A stretch of DNA of 8,497 nt from Melioribacter roseus (GTDB taxonomy: Bacteria; Bacteroidota; Ignavibacteria; Ignavibacteriales; Melioribacteraceae), in the NCBI GenBank assembly GCA_020724325.1, contig DYHC01000069.1, forward strand, positions 1 through 8,497, in the 5' to 3' direction. Below the pieces are notes generated by a model that was not told the origin of the DNA, searched no databases, and saw only the letters and a list, made by a program, of their open reading frames with translations. Below, piece by piece: positions 1 through 7,418 of this stretch (positions are counted from its first letter, which is position 1; each line of letters opens with the position of its first letter). Position numbers and translations under genes: made by a program.

Positions 1-41
1 CTGTTGAACCATTTTACTGATCCTTGTTTGCGCTCTGCCAT
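1..41 (-). CDS. Cold-shock protein (CspA family), N-terminal fragment cut by window edge
   Basis: On the minus strand an ATG at 41-39 opens a frame reading MAERKQGSVKWFN before the window ends. The G-(S/T)-V-K-W-F-N motif is the highly conserved first beta strand of the cold-shock domain, which binds single-stranded RNA and DNA through surface aromatics such as this W and F. Proteins of this family are usually about 65-75 residues, so roughly four fifths of the gene lies outside. A strong Shine-Dalgarno (AAGGAG, minus strand, 50-55) stands 8 nt before the ATG and fixes the start. Known family role: RNA chaperone, often cold- or growth-phase-induced. I see no convincing promoter, so its regulation cannot be read here. 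The call is firm despite the short length because motif, start codon and ribosome site agree. Confidence 0.88.
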   Translation of the reverse strand, partial: MAERKQGSVKWFN

Positions 42-120
42 AACAGATGCTCCTTATTAATTTGTTTGTAGATTGATTTTTTGCGACAGGGCTTTAAAAA
101 CTACTGGAGGGTTCGACTTG

Positions 121-150
121 GTTTACGTCTACTTCTACATCAACTTCTAA
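121..150 (-). repeat. Degenerate hexamer tract (GTWGAH-like, five units)
   Basis: On the minus strand the tract reads TTAGAA, GTTGAT, GTAGAA, GTAGAC, GTAAAC, five consecutive six-base units of the pattern GTNGAN. Translated in one frame it gives alternating Val and Asp/Glu, which is what creates a spurious 22-codon frame at 94-162. It is a low-complexity tract upstream of the cold-shock gene. No function is evident. Confidence 0.55.
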
Positions 151-284
151 AACTACTGCCATTACGGGTATAAAGATACAACTAATAAAATTAGAAACCT
201 AATTAACTGAGATGCTTGTGTCTTAAAGAAACGCATTCCAATAGCTCGCCTATTAACCGTTGTTACGCAATGGATGATTTTTTT

Positions 285-365
285 GCAGCTAAAACACCAA
301 GCGCAAAGATAGTATTTACTTGTTATTTTGATATTTCTTTGTGTTTTCGTGTTTTTGTGGCTAAA
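285..365. repeat. Imperfect inverted repeat in intergenic DNA
   Basis: The left arm (285-308, starting GCAGCTAAAACACC and ending GCGCAAAG) resembles the reverse complement of the right arm (337-365, starting CTTTGTGTTTTCG and ending GTGGCTAAA). On one strand both arms read as AGC, then AAAACAC, then CAAAG, with mismatches and small gaps. About 28 AT-rich bases lie between them. Arms of the type 'CACAAAG...CACGAAAACACAAAG' are, from memory, common in intergenic DNA of FCB-group bacteria. This may be a worn copy of such a dispersed element. It is too imperfect and too AT-rich in the middle to be a convincing intrinsic terminator. Confidence 0.45.
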
Positions 366-519
366 GCTTGTTAAAAGTACGCCTTACACCAGTTATTAAT
401 TGCTATTTCCTAACAAACTAACCGAAAAATTATTTATCGGGCTGCATTTACCAAAACCAAAAATAAAAGAAGAACCTGAAGAGTAATAGATTTTATATTT
501 ACAAAATAGCGGAATTTAG

Positions 520-1437
520 TTATATGCAAATCATTTCTTTTACTCCTTGTTCGGGAAGAGTTGGAGCAATCTTAAACCGAGTATTAAATTTACTGCTGTT
601 GAAATAATAATCCTCTTTGAACTGGTAACCGACATCTTTAAGCTCTTTAAGTATCGGTACAAATAGACCTGCTAAACCAATTACCCATTCCGGCATAGTT
701 TGAATTCTTTTTTGTTTTTTCATCGCTTGCATCATCAACTCAATCCATTCACGGTTAGTAAGCTTGTTATCAGTAGTAGGAAGGTGCCAGACTTGATTAT
801 ATGCATCGGAAGAATTCCCTAGCAAAGCAACTGATTTGCCGATATCTTTGCTATAAATATAACTATGAATTACATCCAGATTGCCGAGCCACAAAGGATT
901 TTTATCCTTTACTAAATTCAAATAAACGCTTTGATATAACACGCTTTTTGTAACAAACGGTCCGTAGAAATCCGGTGCGCGAGCAATGATAGCATCCACT
1001 TTATTTTTTTCTACTGCATCCATTAACATTCGCGCTGTCTCGGCTCTTACTTTTCCTTTTTCAGAAGTCGGGTTTATAGGAGTTTCTTCTGTCATATTTG
1101 ATAAATATTTTGGATCATACATGTAAACATTATCAACAAATACGATCTTAGACTTATGTTTTGAACAAGAAGCGATAAGATTTTTCATGAAATAGGGCCA
1201 TGTTTCCCGCCAGACCTTAGTTTTGTAAGGAAATGCAATTGTTACATAAACAATCTCCGAGCCTTTAACTGCATTATCAAGCAATTGTGGATCGGTTAAA
1301 TCCACCTTCAATAATTGATCTCTATTATTAACCTTTTGGGGGTTCCGGCTTACAACTCTAATTTCCCTGGAGTAATTTGCTATCTCTCTTGTTATTTCTG
1401 TTCCGGCGCCGCCGCCGGCACCAAGTATTGTCTGCAT
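520..1437 (-). CDS. Atypical NAD(P)-binding epimerase/dehydratase-like SDR protein
   Basis: A 305-residue protein of the extended/atypical short-chain dehydrogenase class, probably cytosolic. The N-terminus ILGAGGGAG (residues 4-12) is the GxxGxxG dinucleotide-binding loop after beta-1. The 'VVSRNP' near residue 31 places an Arg after beta-2, which often goes with NADP(H). 'KVDLTDP' (44-50) is the usual beta-3 Asp motif, and 'IIARAPDFYGP' is the typical late-core segment of epimerase-like members. The classical catalytic YxxxK is not found: the expected place reads K127-G-K-V-R131. The substrate is therefore not predictable and activity may differ from ordinary SDRs. The frame is open 43 codons further upstream, but ATG 1435-1437 is chosen because AGGAAGG lies 5 nt before it (1443-1449), the Rossmann strand starts directly after it, and a strong promoter sits inside the would-be extension. 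Monocistronic, divergent from a decayed gene. Confidence 0.82.
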   Translation of the reverse strand: MQTILGAGGGAGTEITREIANYSREIRVVSRNPQKVNNRDQLLKVDLTDPQLLDNAVKGSEIVYVTIAFPYKTKVWRETWPYFMKNLIASCSKHKSKIVFVDNVYMYDPKYLSNMTEETPINPTSEKGKVRAETARMLMDAVEKNKVDAIIARAPDFYGPFVTKSVLYQSVYLNLVKDKNPLWLGNLDVIHSYIYSKDIGKSVALLGNSSDAYNQVWHLPTTDNKLTNREWIELMMQAMKKQKRIQTMPEWVIGLAGLFVPILKELKDVGYQFKEDYYFNSSKFNTRFKIAPTLPEQGVKEMICI

Positions 1438-1473
1438 AATTACCTTCCTACAAGAATATTCTCTAAAAAAACA

Positions 1474-1503
1474 ATTATAATATTTGTAAAATTGCATTGT
1501 CAA
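1474..1503 (-). promoter_or_regulatory. Sigma70-type promoter of the SDR gene
   Basis: On the minus strand TTGACA (1503-1498) is followed by an 18-nt spacer and TATAAT (1479-1474). Both hexamers match the housekeeping consensus perfectly. Predicted transcription would start near 1467, giving a leader of about 30 nt that contains the AGGAAGG ribosome site (1443-1449) before the ATG at 1437. Position, spacing and the downstream ribosome site agree, so this is a strong prediction. It also argues against the 43-codon N-terminal extension, which would need transcription from further upstream. Confidence 0.75.
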
Positions 1504-1526
1504 ACAAAACTTATTAGTGAAATTTT

Positions 1527-1950
1527 GTGAAAAATATATATCCCGCTCTTTTATTGTAATTATCACTGCGGCAAATTATAGTCAAAGCCCTATATGTTAA
1601 TTACGACTCAGCGCTAGCGAAGAACCTTGGTACAGAAGATTTTGGTATGAAGTAATATATATTTGTAGTTCTGAAAACTGGAAACTATAATCCTTTCGAT
1701 AAAAGAAATATGGAAGAGTATATTTGCCGGTCATATTTAAAACATCAGCCTCTTGGTTGACGGTAAAAAATTAATTGCTGCCGGTCCGTTTGGTAAATAT
1801 GAATTGCTTATAAGAGAATATTCATTCTTGATGTTAAGGATATTGCAAAAGCCGAAGAGCTTGTTAATACCGACCGTTTCTGCAAAAGAAAATATTTTTA
1901 ATGCGGTGTTAATTCCATCGTTTAGCTGGAGGCATTACCTGTTTGTCTAA
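1527..1950 (+). pseudogene. Decayed YciI-like (YCII-domain) gene, probably once secreted
   Basis: No single frame encodes a full protein, but successive pieces in different frames join into a recognisable YCII-domain protein. From GTG 1527 comes KNIYPALLL, then in another frame IITAANYSQSP (signal-peptide-like). These are followed by NYDSALAKNLGTEDFGMK, a stop (TAA 1650-1652), YIFVVLKTGNYNPFDKR, then SIFAGHI, a stop (1738-1740), NISLLVDGKKLIAAGPFGK, then RIFILDVKDIAKAEELVNTD in a third piece, then ENIFNAVLIPSFSWRHYLF up to TAA 1950. The 'GHI.NI..LVD.GKLIAAGPF' and 'RGIFILDV..I.EAEELVNTD' patterns are characteristic of the family. At least five frame changes plus two stops show the gene is dead rather than mis-sequenced. 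YCII proteins are small, ferredoxin-fold proteins of mostly unknown role. The first 40 or so codons are the least certain part. A 65-codon open frame inside (1753-1950, TTG start) is only a fragment. Confidence 0.72.
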
Positions 1951-2101
1951 AACCAGCAGTTAAAATCAGTAAATTAAATCCACAACAAAATTATTGTGAT
2001 GTTGGATGCGGTTAGTAAATCTTGTTCCTTTACCTTGGTTAGTTTTTGTTTGTAAATAACATTTTATCAATATTCATATACTTAATAGGAATCTAAAATT
2101 A

Positions 2102-3058
2102 ATGATGACGTATATTCTGTTTATAATCGGTTTTTATTTTTTAATTAAGGGTGCGGATTTGCTTGTTGACGGGTCCTCATCAATTGCAAAAAAATTTAAG
2201 ATATCGAACATCGCAATTGGATTGACAATAGTTGCGTTTGGAACATCGACACCGGAATTAGTTGTAAATGTTTTTGCTTCAATAAAAGGAAGTACAGAGA
2301 TAGCTATTGGTAATGTTCTTGGCAGCAATATTGCGAATATACTTTTAATACTTGGCATTGCATCAATAATTTATCCTATATCAGCTAAGAAAAACACAGT
2401 ATTAAAAGAGATTCCGTTCAGCTTGCTGGCGGCATTAATGGTTGCCCTAACGGCTAATGATGCGTTGATAGACGGAAGTTCTTTCTCCGCAATAACAAGA
2501 ATAGACGGACTTATTTTTATCGGATTCTTTACAATATTTCTTTATTACACTTATGGTATTACTAGGTCTGATTCCGATATTAATGAACCGCCGGTAAAAG
2601 TAATGAGTATTGTTAAATCAGCGGCATACATTTTAATCGGGTTAACCGGACTTGTGTTTGGAGGTAAATGGATTGTTGAAGGAGCGGTTGCAATTGCAGA
2701 GTATTTTAATGTAAGTCAATCTTTAATCGGGTTAACTATAGTAGCCGTTGGAACATCACTGCCCGAGCTTGCAACTTCTGCTGTCGCGGCATTCAAAAAA
2801 CAGACAGATATTGCCATAGGCAATGTAATAGGATCGAATATTTTCAATATCTTCTGGATCTTAGGTATAAGTGCCATTATTAGACCGCTTCCTTTTGTTG
2901 CAACTTCTAACTTTGATATAGTTGTTAATATAGCTGCAAGCATTATTCTTTTCTTTGCAATTTATGTCGGGAAAAAACATACACTGGAAAGATGGCAAGG
3001 AGTAGTATTAGTTATGTTGTATGCTGCATATGTAGTGTTTTTAGTTATTACAAGATAA
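2102..3058 (+). CDS. CaCA-family Na+(K+)/Ca2+ antiporter, YrbG-like
   Basis: A 318-residue inner-membrane antiporter of the Ca2+:cation antiporter superfamily, expected to exchange Ca2+ for Na+ or another monovalent cation. Both diagnostic alpha repeats are visible. Repeat 1 has GLTIVAFGTSTPE (40-52) and GNVLGSNIANIL (70-81). Repeat 2 has GLTIVAVGTSLPE (ending at E222) and GNVIGSNIFNIF (240-251). E52 and E222 are the expected cation-coordinating acids and both are intact. The two halves are inverted duplicates, each of about five membrane segments, joined by a polar loop near residues 160-172. Length is normal for bacterial YrbG-type members (about 310-330). AGGAA (2087-2091) stands 10 nt before the first ATG. 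A second ATG follows directly, so the start could be 2105. The next gene begins 74 nt downstream, so co-transcription with purK is possible but not shown. The ion specificity cannot be proved from sequence. Confidence 0.9.
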   Translation: MMTYILFIIGFYFLIKGADLLVDGSSSIAKKFKISNIAIGLTIVAFGTSTPELVVNVFASIKGSTEIAIGNVLGSNIANILLILGIASIIYPISAKKNTVLKEIPFSLLAALMVALTANDALIDGSSFSAITRIDGLIFIGFFTIFLYYTYGITRSDSDINEPPVKVMSIVKSAAYILIGLTGLVFGGKWIVEGAVAIAEYFNVSQSLIGLTIVAVGTSLPELATSAVAAFKKQTDIAIGNVIGSNIFNIFWILGISAIIRPLPFVATSNFDIVVNIAASIILFFAIYVGKKHTLERWQGVVLVMLYAAYVVFLVITR

Positions 3059-3132
3059 AAACAATAAATTACCTGCTCGTGGTTATTGTAAATGAAATTA
3101 AGGAACAAATTTTAATAACAAACTAATTTTTT

Positions 3133-4290
3133 ATGGAACAACTTGTAACATCTGAATTTAAGCTCGGAATAATTGCCGGCGGACAGTTAGGCAAGCTGCT
3201 GGTACTTGCAGCAAGTAACTGGGATGTTAAAACATACATTCTCGATAATGATGAGCACTGTTCTGCATCAACCGTATGTACAAAGTTTGTAAAGGGGAAT
3301 CCAACTGATTTTAATGCTGTTTATCAATTCGGAAAGATGGTTGATATGCTCACCTTCGAAATGGAGAATATAAATATTGATGCTCTTTTGAAATTAAAAG
3401 AGGAAGGAAAAATTATAAACCCGGATCCCTCTATTTTACAAATTGTTCAGGATAAAGGACTTCAAAAGGAATTTTATAAAAAGAACAGCATTCCTACGTC
3501 TTCATTTGTTCTTTTCGAAAGTAGAAATGAAATTATAAAAAAAGTTGAGAATGGCGACTTACAAATTCCTTTTGTTCAGAAGATTAGAACGGGCGGTTAT
3601 GATGGAAGAGGTGTTGCAATTATACGCACATCGAATGATCTTAATAAACTCTTTGATGCTTCATCAATCGTAGAGAATTACGTCGATGTTAAGAAAGAGA
3701 TCTCTGTAATTGTTGCAAGAAATCAAAACGGTGAAGTAAAATCATTTCCCGTTGTTGAAATGGAATTTAATAAGGACAAGCACCTGGTTGAAGAACTTAT
3801 CTGTCCCGCATTATTAGATGATATTATTACAGACCGCGCTACAGAAATTGCGAATAGATTGGTAATCGATTTTAAGCTATGCGGACTTTTGGCTGTTGAA
3901 ATGTTTGTTGATACAAAAAACAATGTTTGGGTAAACGAAATTGCACCGCGTCCTCATAACAGCGGTCATCATACAATCGAAAGTTGTATTACTTCACAAT
4001 ACGAACAACTTCTTAGAGCCATTTTTAATTTTCCGCTTGGAGATACTCTAATTAAAAATCCTTCTGTAATGATTAATTTGCTTGGCGAGCCGGGATTTGA
4101 TGGAAAAGTAAAGTATGAGGGTCTTACAGAATGTATGAAAATAGACGGCGTAAAAATTCACCTTTACGGAAAAAAATTTACGAAGCCATATCGTAAGATG
4201 GGACATATTACAATTCTCTCATCATCTATTGATGAAGCCAGAAAAAAGGCAGAAATTGTAAAACAAAAAATCAAGGTAAAGTCATGGTAA
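3133..4290 (+). CDS. purK: 5-(carboxyamino)imidazole ribonucleotide synthase PurK
   Basis: A 385-residue cytosolic ATP-grasp enzyme that makes N5-CAIR from AIR, bicarbonate and ATP in de novo purine synthesis. The N-terminal Rossmann-like part opens with [13 protein letters not shown] (11-23), followed by FEMENI and [10 protein letters not shown]. The ATP-grasp glycine-rich loop is TGGYDGRG (153-160). 'FPVVEMEF' and the metal/phosphate-binding segment [15 protein letters not shown] (267-281), hallmark of PurK, are intact. The C-terminal domain has LLGEPGF and [17 protein letters not shown]. Length is at the upper end of the usual range. No Shine-Dalgarno is close to the ATG: the nearest purine run, AAGGAA, is about 28 nt away, so initiation may rely on the A/T-rich leader. 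The last codons overlap purE by 7 nt (the ATG of purE and the TAA of purK share ATGGTAA), implying translational coupling of consecutive pathway steps. Confidence 0.97.
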   Translation: MEQLVTSEFKLGIIAGGQLGKLLVLAASNWDVKTYILDNDEHCSASTVCTKFVKGNPTDFNAVYQFGKMVDMLTFEMENINIDALLKLKEEGKIINPDPSILQIVQDKGLQKEFYKKNSIPTSSFVLFESRNEIIKKVENGDLQIPFVQKIRTGGYDGRGVAIIRTSNDLNKLFDASSIVENYVDVKKEISVIVARNQNGEVKSFPVVEMEFNKDKHLVEELICPALLDDIITDRATEIANRLVIDFKLCGLLAVEMFVDTKNNVWVNEIAPRPHNSGHHTIESCITSQYEQLLRAIFNFPLGDTLIKNPSVMINLLGEPGFDGKVKYEGLTECMKIDGVKIHLYGKKFTKPYRKMGHITILSSSIDEARKKAEIVKQKIKVKSW

Positions 4291-4775
4291 AACCTTTAGT
4301 AAGCATTATTATGGGTTCGGATTCCGATCTTGCTGTTATGCAGCCGGCAGCAGATATTTTAAGTGAGTTTGGTGTCCCTTTCGAAATAACAATTGTCTCG
4401 GCACATAGAACGCCTAAAAGACTGTATCGGTTTTCAGAAGAAGCTCATAAGCGCGGAGTTGAGGTAATAATAGCTGGTGCAGGAGGCGCTGCACATTTAC
4501 CCGGAATGGTTGCATCTATTTCTCCTCTTCCTATTATCGGTGTTCCTATTAAATCTTCAAATTCAATTGATGGATGGGATTCTATACTTTCTATTCTTCA
4601 AATGCCTGGCGGAGTTCCGGTTGCAACAGTTGCTTTAAACGGCGCTATGAATGCCGGGCTGCTTGCTGTACAGATTTTATCTGTTAAGAATAAGACACTA
4701 CAAGAAAAAATTTTGAATTATAAAGAGAACCTAAATAATATTGTTCTTGAAAAAATAAAAAAGATGGAGAATTGA
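4284..4775 (+). CDS. purE: N5-CAIR mutase PurE (class I)
   Basis: A 163-residue cytosolic mutase that moves the carboxyl group of N5-CAIR to C4, giving CAIR, the step directly after PurK. Seen motifs: GSDSD (11-15) for ribose-phosphate binding, SAHRTP (39-44) with catalytic His41, [12 protein letters not shown] (64-75), and the [11 protein letters not shown] segment that closes the active site of the octamer. Presence of PurK upstream and the GSDSD/SAHRTP form identify the class I mutase, not the class II AIR carboxylase that works without PurK. Length is normal (about 160-170). AAGG (4273-4276) lies 7 nt before the ATG, inside the end of purK. The C-terminal tail is Lys-rich and not conserved. 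About 150-180 nt without a gene follow, with no clear terminator. Confidence 0.97.
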   Translation: MVKPLVSIIMGSDSDLAVMQPAADILSEFGVPFEITIVSAHRTPKRLYRFSEEAHKRGVEVIIAGAGGAAHLPGMVASISPLPIIGVPIKSSNSIDGWDSILSILQMPGGVPVATVALNGAMNAGLLAVQILSVKNKTLQEKILNYKENLNNIVLEKIKKMEN

Positions 4776-4956
4776 TTTTTCAAATAAATGGAGCCTGATT
4801 CCAGCCAATTGTTTTTGTAAAAAACAGAATTTGCATTGTTGAATAATTTTTAACCAGCTATATCCCACAATTAAATTCTGCTCTTTTTAATAATTAAACA
4901 ACGGAACGGTTTTTTATCTTCATTTGTTAGATATTTCTAAAATTAAAAATAGGATT

Positions 4957-5772
4957 ATGAAAAGGGAAAAAATTAAGCTGCTGTGCGAAAGTTCTAAGTT
5001 TCAGAATTTTATAATTGGGTTGATAATTTTCAATTCCATTACAATCGGTTTGGAAACTTCCGAAAGAATTATGATGTCCTTTGGCAACACATTACTACTT
5101 ATCGATAAAATAATTCTATCAATATTTGTAGTGGAAATATTATTGAAATTATATGGATACGGATTTTCATTTTTCAGAAGCGGTTGGAATCTGTTCGATT
5201 TCTCGATTGTTGCCGTTGCTCTTCTTCCGGCTTCGGGTTCGCTCGCAGTACTAAGATCATTAAGAATTTTTAGGTCTCTCCGTTTAATTAAAAATGTTCC
5301 TAAACTTCGTTTCATAGTAGAATCATTGTTTCATTCTCTTCCTAGTTTATTATGGATTTTTGTACTACTTGCGTTGGTTTTTTATGTGTTTGCAGTAATT
5401 GGTACAAAACTATTCAGCGCTTCATTTCCGCATTGGTTTGGAACGCTAGGATCATCAATGTTCACGCTGTTTCAAATTATGACTCTGGAAGGTTGGGCAG
5501 AAATATCGAGAGAGGTAATGATTGTTTATCCCCTCGCAAATGTCTATTTCATAATTTTTATACTTCTTGCCTCATATACAACACTTAACATTTTTATTGC
5601 AATTGTGGTTAACACGATGAGTGAAGTTCAACAGAAAACATCTTCTGTAAGTGTTCAGAAAATTGAAACCATAATTCAAGATGAGAATGAAGAGCTTAAA
5701 AACGATATCAAACTATTGAAAGAACAGATTATCAGAATGGAAAAAAAACTTTTAAGAAGGAACAATCAATAG
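4957..5772 (+). CDS. Single-domain voltage-gated cation channel (NaChBac/BacCav type)
   Basis: A 271-residue six-segment channel subunit that should assemble as a homotetramer in the inner membrane. S1 is about 15-32, S2 about 46-66 (E60), S3 about 77-91 (D81). S4 carries the gating charges R100, R103, R106, R109 and K112 at every third position. S5 is about 131-150, then the pore helix FTLFQIM and filter TLEGWAE (176-182), and S6 about 195-218, ending NTMSEV. A Glu/Lys-rich stretch at 240-268 has heptad spacing and matches the C-terminal coiled-coil that holds BacNav tetramers together. Sodium channels usually have TLESW at the filter. The Gly in place of Ser plus a trailing acid resembles the Ca2+-selective CavMr filter. 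The frame is open from TTG 4924 (11 more residues), but ATG 4957 is preferred since the sequence after it looks like the family N-terminus. Neither start has a well-spaced ribosome site. The next gene starts 22 nt downstream. Confidence 0.88.
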   Translation: MKREKIKLLCESSKFQNFIIGLIIFNSITIGLETSERIMMSFGNTLLLIDKIILSIFVVEILLKLYGYGFSFFRSGWNLFDFSIVAVALLPASGSLAVLRSLRIFRSLRLIKNVPKLRFIVESLFHSLPSLLWIFVLLALVFYVFAVIGTKLFSASFPHWFGTLGSSMFTLFQIMTLEGWAEISREVMIVYPLANVYFIIFILLASYTTLNIFIAIVVNTMSEVQQKTSSVSVQKIETIIQDENEELKNDIKLLKEQIIRMEKKLLRRNNQ

Positions 5773-5780
5773 ACTAAGCG

Positions 5781-5785
5781 GGAGG
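5781..5785 (+). promoter_or_regulatory. Ribosome binding site deciding the GTG start of the AbgT-family gene
   Basis: GGAGG at 5781-5785 is the best Shine-Dalgarno on the plus strand of the window. It lies 9 nt before GTG 5795-5797 but 24 nt before the first ATG (5810-5812), so it selects the GTG start. It sits in the 22-nt gap after the channel stop codon, which fits translation of both genes from one message. Confidence 0.75.
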
Positions 5786-5794
5786 CAAATTATT

Positions 5795-7303
5795 GTGAAG
5801 AAAAATTTTATGGAATCATTTCTGAGCGGGATAGAGAAAGTTGGCAATAAACTTCCGAACCCCACTACACTTTTTGCACTCCTTGCAGTCGGAGTAATTT
5901 TTCTTTCATGGATTGTCTCACAATTCGATTTCTCGGTAACTCTTCCCGGTTCAGATAAAGAGATACGCCCAATCAGTCTCCTCTCTATCGAAGGATTTCA
6001 TAGAATAATTACAGGACTGGTAACCAACTTCACATCATTCGCGCCGCTTGGAACTGTTCTGGTAGCGCTCCTCGGAATTGCGGTTGCAGAGCACAGCGGA
6101 TTAATCGGGACCTCGCTCCGGCTGATTGTTATTAAAGCTCCTAAGAAACTATTAACATTTGTTGTTGTATTTGCCGGAATTATGTCTAACACTGCCAGCG
6201 AAATTGGGTATGTCTTACTTGTCCCGCTTTCTGCTATTATCTTTCTTGCTGTAGGAAGGAATCCGATTGCCGGACTTGCTGCTGCATTTGCCGGAGTATC
6301 TGGCGGTTACAGTGCAAACCTTTTACTTGGATCAATCGATCCGCTGTTAGCGGGTCTTACACAAGAGGCAGCACATATTATTGATAAAACATACGAAGTA
6401 AATGCTGCGGCAAATTATTACTTTATGTTTGTCTCAACATTTTTTATTGCTGCCGTTGCTACACTAATAACAGAAAAAATTATAATTCCGCGATTAGGCG
6501 AATACAAAGGAAATGTTCAAGTAGAAGAAATTAAACGGCTGTCTGCCCAAGAGAAGAAAGGATTGATCTATGCTTCTGTTGCATCTGTAATTTTTGTAGG
6601 AATAATATTATTAGGTGTAATTCCCGAAAACGGATTTCTACGCGATCCTAAAACAGGAAGTATATTACGATCTCCATTCTTAAGCGGAATAGTTGCATTC
6701 ATTTTTCTTGGCGGAGTTATCGCGGGACTTGCATACGGAATAGGCGCAAAAACAATTAAGTCCGATAACGATGTAGTAAAGGGAATGAGCAAATCGATGG
6801 AAACTCTTGGCTCATATATTGTTTTAGTTTTTTTTGCAGCTCAGTTCGTTGCTTTTTTCAACTGGACAAATCTTGGTCAGATTGTAGCCGTTGAAGGCGC
6901 AATGGCATTAAAGGCATCCGGACTTGGACCAATTCCATTAATGATATTGTTTATTGCTATTACAGCATCGTTAAACTTATTTATCGGTTCAGCATCTGCA
7001 AAGTGGGCAATTATGGCGCCTATATTTGTACCGATGTTTATGCTGCTCGGCTATTCACCGGAACTTGTTCAGGCAGCTTACAGAGTAGGCGATAGCGTTA
7101 CAAATATTATTTCTCCTATGATGTCTTACTTTGCATTGATAATAGCGTTTATTAATAAGTATGATGAAAAAGCGGGAATAGGAACTTTGATAGCAACAAT
7201 GCTTCCTTACACTATTTCATTTTTTGTTGTGTGGACTTTTTTATTTGTTGTCTGGCTTACGCTCGGACTGCCGCTTGGGCCCGGCTCAAAACTTTTTTTA
7301 TAA
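5795..7303 (+). CDS. abgT: AbgT-family transporter (p-aminobenzoyl-glutamate / antimetabolite transporter)
   Basis: A 502-residue polytopic inner-membrane protein of the AbgT family. Members were first described as p-aminobenzoyl-glutamate importers (E. coli AbgT) and later, for MtrF and YdaH, as exporters of sulfonamides. Visible family segments: [10 protein letters not shown] (18-27), [30 protein letters not shown] (131-139), [18 protein letters not shown], and the C-terminal block from N394 to D433. N394, W404, P422, R430 and D433 keep the spacing of the YdaH residues N390, W400, P418, R426 and D429, which I recall as functionally important. Length is typical (about 500-520). The GTG start is chosen because of GGAGG 9 nt upstream. 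It probably shares a transcript with the channel gene 22 nt before it. Direction of transport and substrate cannot be told from sequence. A link to folate or to the nearby purine genes is only suggestive. Confidence 0.92.
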   Translation: MKKNFMESFLSGIEKVGNKLPNPTTLFALLAVGVIFLSWIVSQFDFSVTLPGSDKEIRPISLLSIEGFHRIITGLVTNFTSFAPLGTVLVALLGIAVAEHSGLIGTSLRLIVIKAPKKLLTFVVVFAGIMSNTASEIGYVLLVPLSAIIFLAVGRNPIAGLAAAFAGVSGGYSANLLLGSIDPLLAGLTQEAAHIIDKTYEVNAAANYYFMFVSTFFIAAVATLITEKIIIPRLGEYKGNVQVEEIKRLSAQEKKGLIYASVASVIFVGIILLGVIPENGFLRDPKTGSILRSPFLSGIVAFIFLGGVIAGLAYGIGAKTIKSDNDVVKGMSKSMETLGSYIVLVFFAAQFVAFFNWTNLGQIVAVEGAMALKASGLGPIPLMILFIAITASLNLFIGSASAKWAIMAPIFVPMFMLLGYSPELVQAAYRVGDSVTNIISPMMSYFALIIAFINKYDEKAGIGTLIATMLPYTISFFVVWTFLFVVWLTLGLPLGPGSKLFL

Positions 7304-7384
7304 CCTGAGTCAACATTCTCCTATAGTTTTATACGGCGGTTGATATCTTCCAATGGTAGTTGAATTTCTTTAATAAAGAATTAA

Positions 7385-7404
7385 TTACTAACTGAAGTTA
7401 CGCA
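7385..7404 (+). repeat. 20-bp direct repeat, left copy (target duplication plus IS tip)
   Basis: TTACTAACTGAAGTTACGCA at 7385-7404 is repeated exactly at 8439-8458. The first part contains the candidate 5-bp target duplication TACTA (7386-7390), and the remainder is the left tip of the insertion sequence. The repeat is longer than a normal target duplication because a second copy of the IS tip lies just outside the right end. Confidence 0.8.
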
Positions 7405-7406
7405 AA
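7391..7406 (+). repeat. Left terminal inverted repeat of the IS
   Basis: ACTGAAGTTACGCAAA is the exact reverse complement of 8424-8439. Identity stops at base 17 (T against A). This is the expected transposase recognition site at the left end. Confidence 0.9.
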
Positions 7407-7418
7407 TGTTATAAACAC

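Larger units (their letters stand above)
42..519. other. Intergenic stretch without a convincing gene
   Basis: This stretch between the cold-shock gene start and the end of the SDR gene holds no frame that I recognise as a protein. It contains the leader of the cold-shock gene (42 to about 120), a degenerate hexamer tract (121-150), and an imperfect inverted repeat (285-365). Short open frames exist, for example a minus-strand 22-codon frame at 94-162 created by the hexamer tract, and a plus-strand 28-codon frame at 400-486 ending in a Lys/Glu/Pro-rich tail. Neither has a ribosome site. The region looks like decayed or repeat-derived DNA. Confidence 0.5.

Noticed and set aside
94..162. Minus-strand 22-codon frame upstream of the cold-shock gene, possible leader peptide
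   Set aside because: It is created by the hexamer tract, has no ribosome site, and its composition follows the repeat rather than a protein.
262..270. GTTACGCAA matching nine bases of the IS tip, possible relic IS end
   Set aside because: Nine bases in an AT-rich window can match by chance. No partner end, target duplication or internal IS sequence is nearby.
1753..1950. Plus-strand 65-codon open frame from TTG as a real small gene
   Set aside because: It is only one frame of a decayed YciI-like gene. Its middle part is out of frame with the recognisable family sequence, and it has no ribosome site.
4836..4864. TTGTTG-17-TATATC before the channel gene as a promoter
   Set aside because: Only 3 of 6 and 4 of 6 bases match the consensus. 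Such matches are expected by chance in DNA this AT-rich.
4823..4879. CAGAATTT and AAATTCTG flanking about 40 bases between purE and the channel gene
   Set aside because: The arms are 8 bp and AT-rich with a long loop and no U-run, so a stable structure is unlikely.
7366..7380. Small inverted repeat TTCTTT-AAT-AAAGAA after the AbgT-family gene, possible terminator
   Set aside because: The stem is only 6 bp, nearly all A-T, and no U-run follows, so it would not work as an intrinsic terminator.
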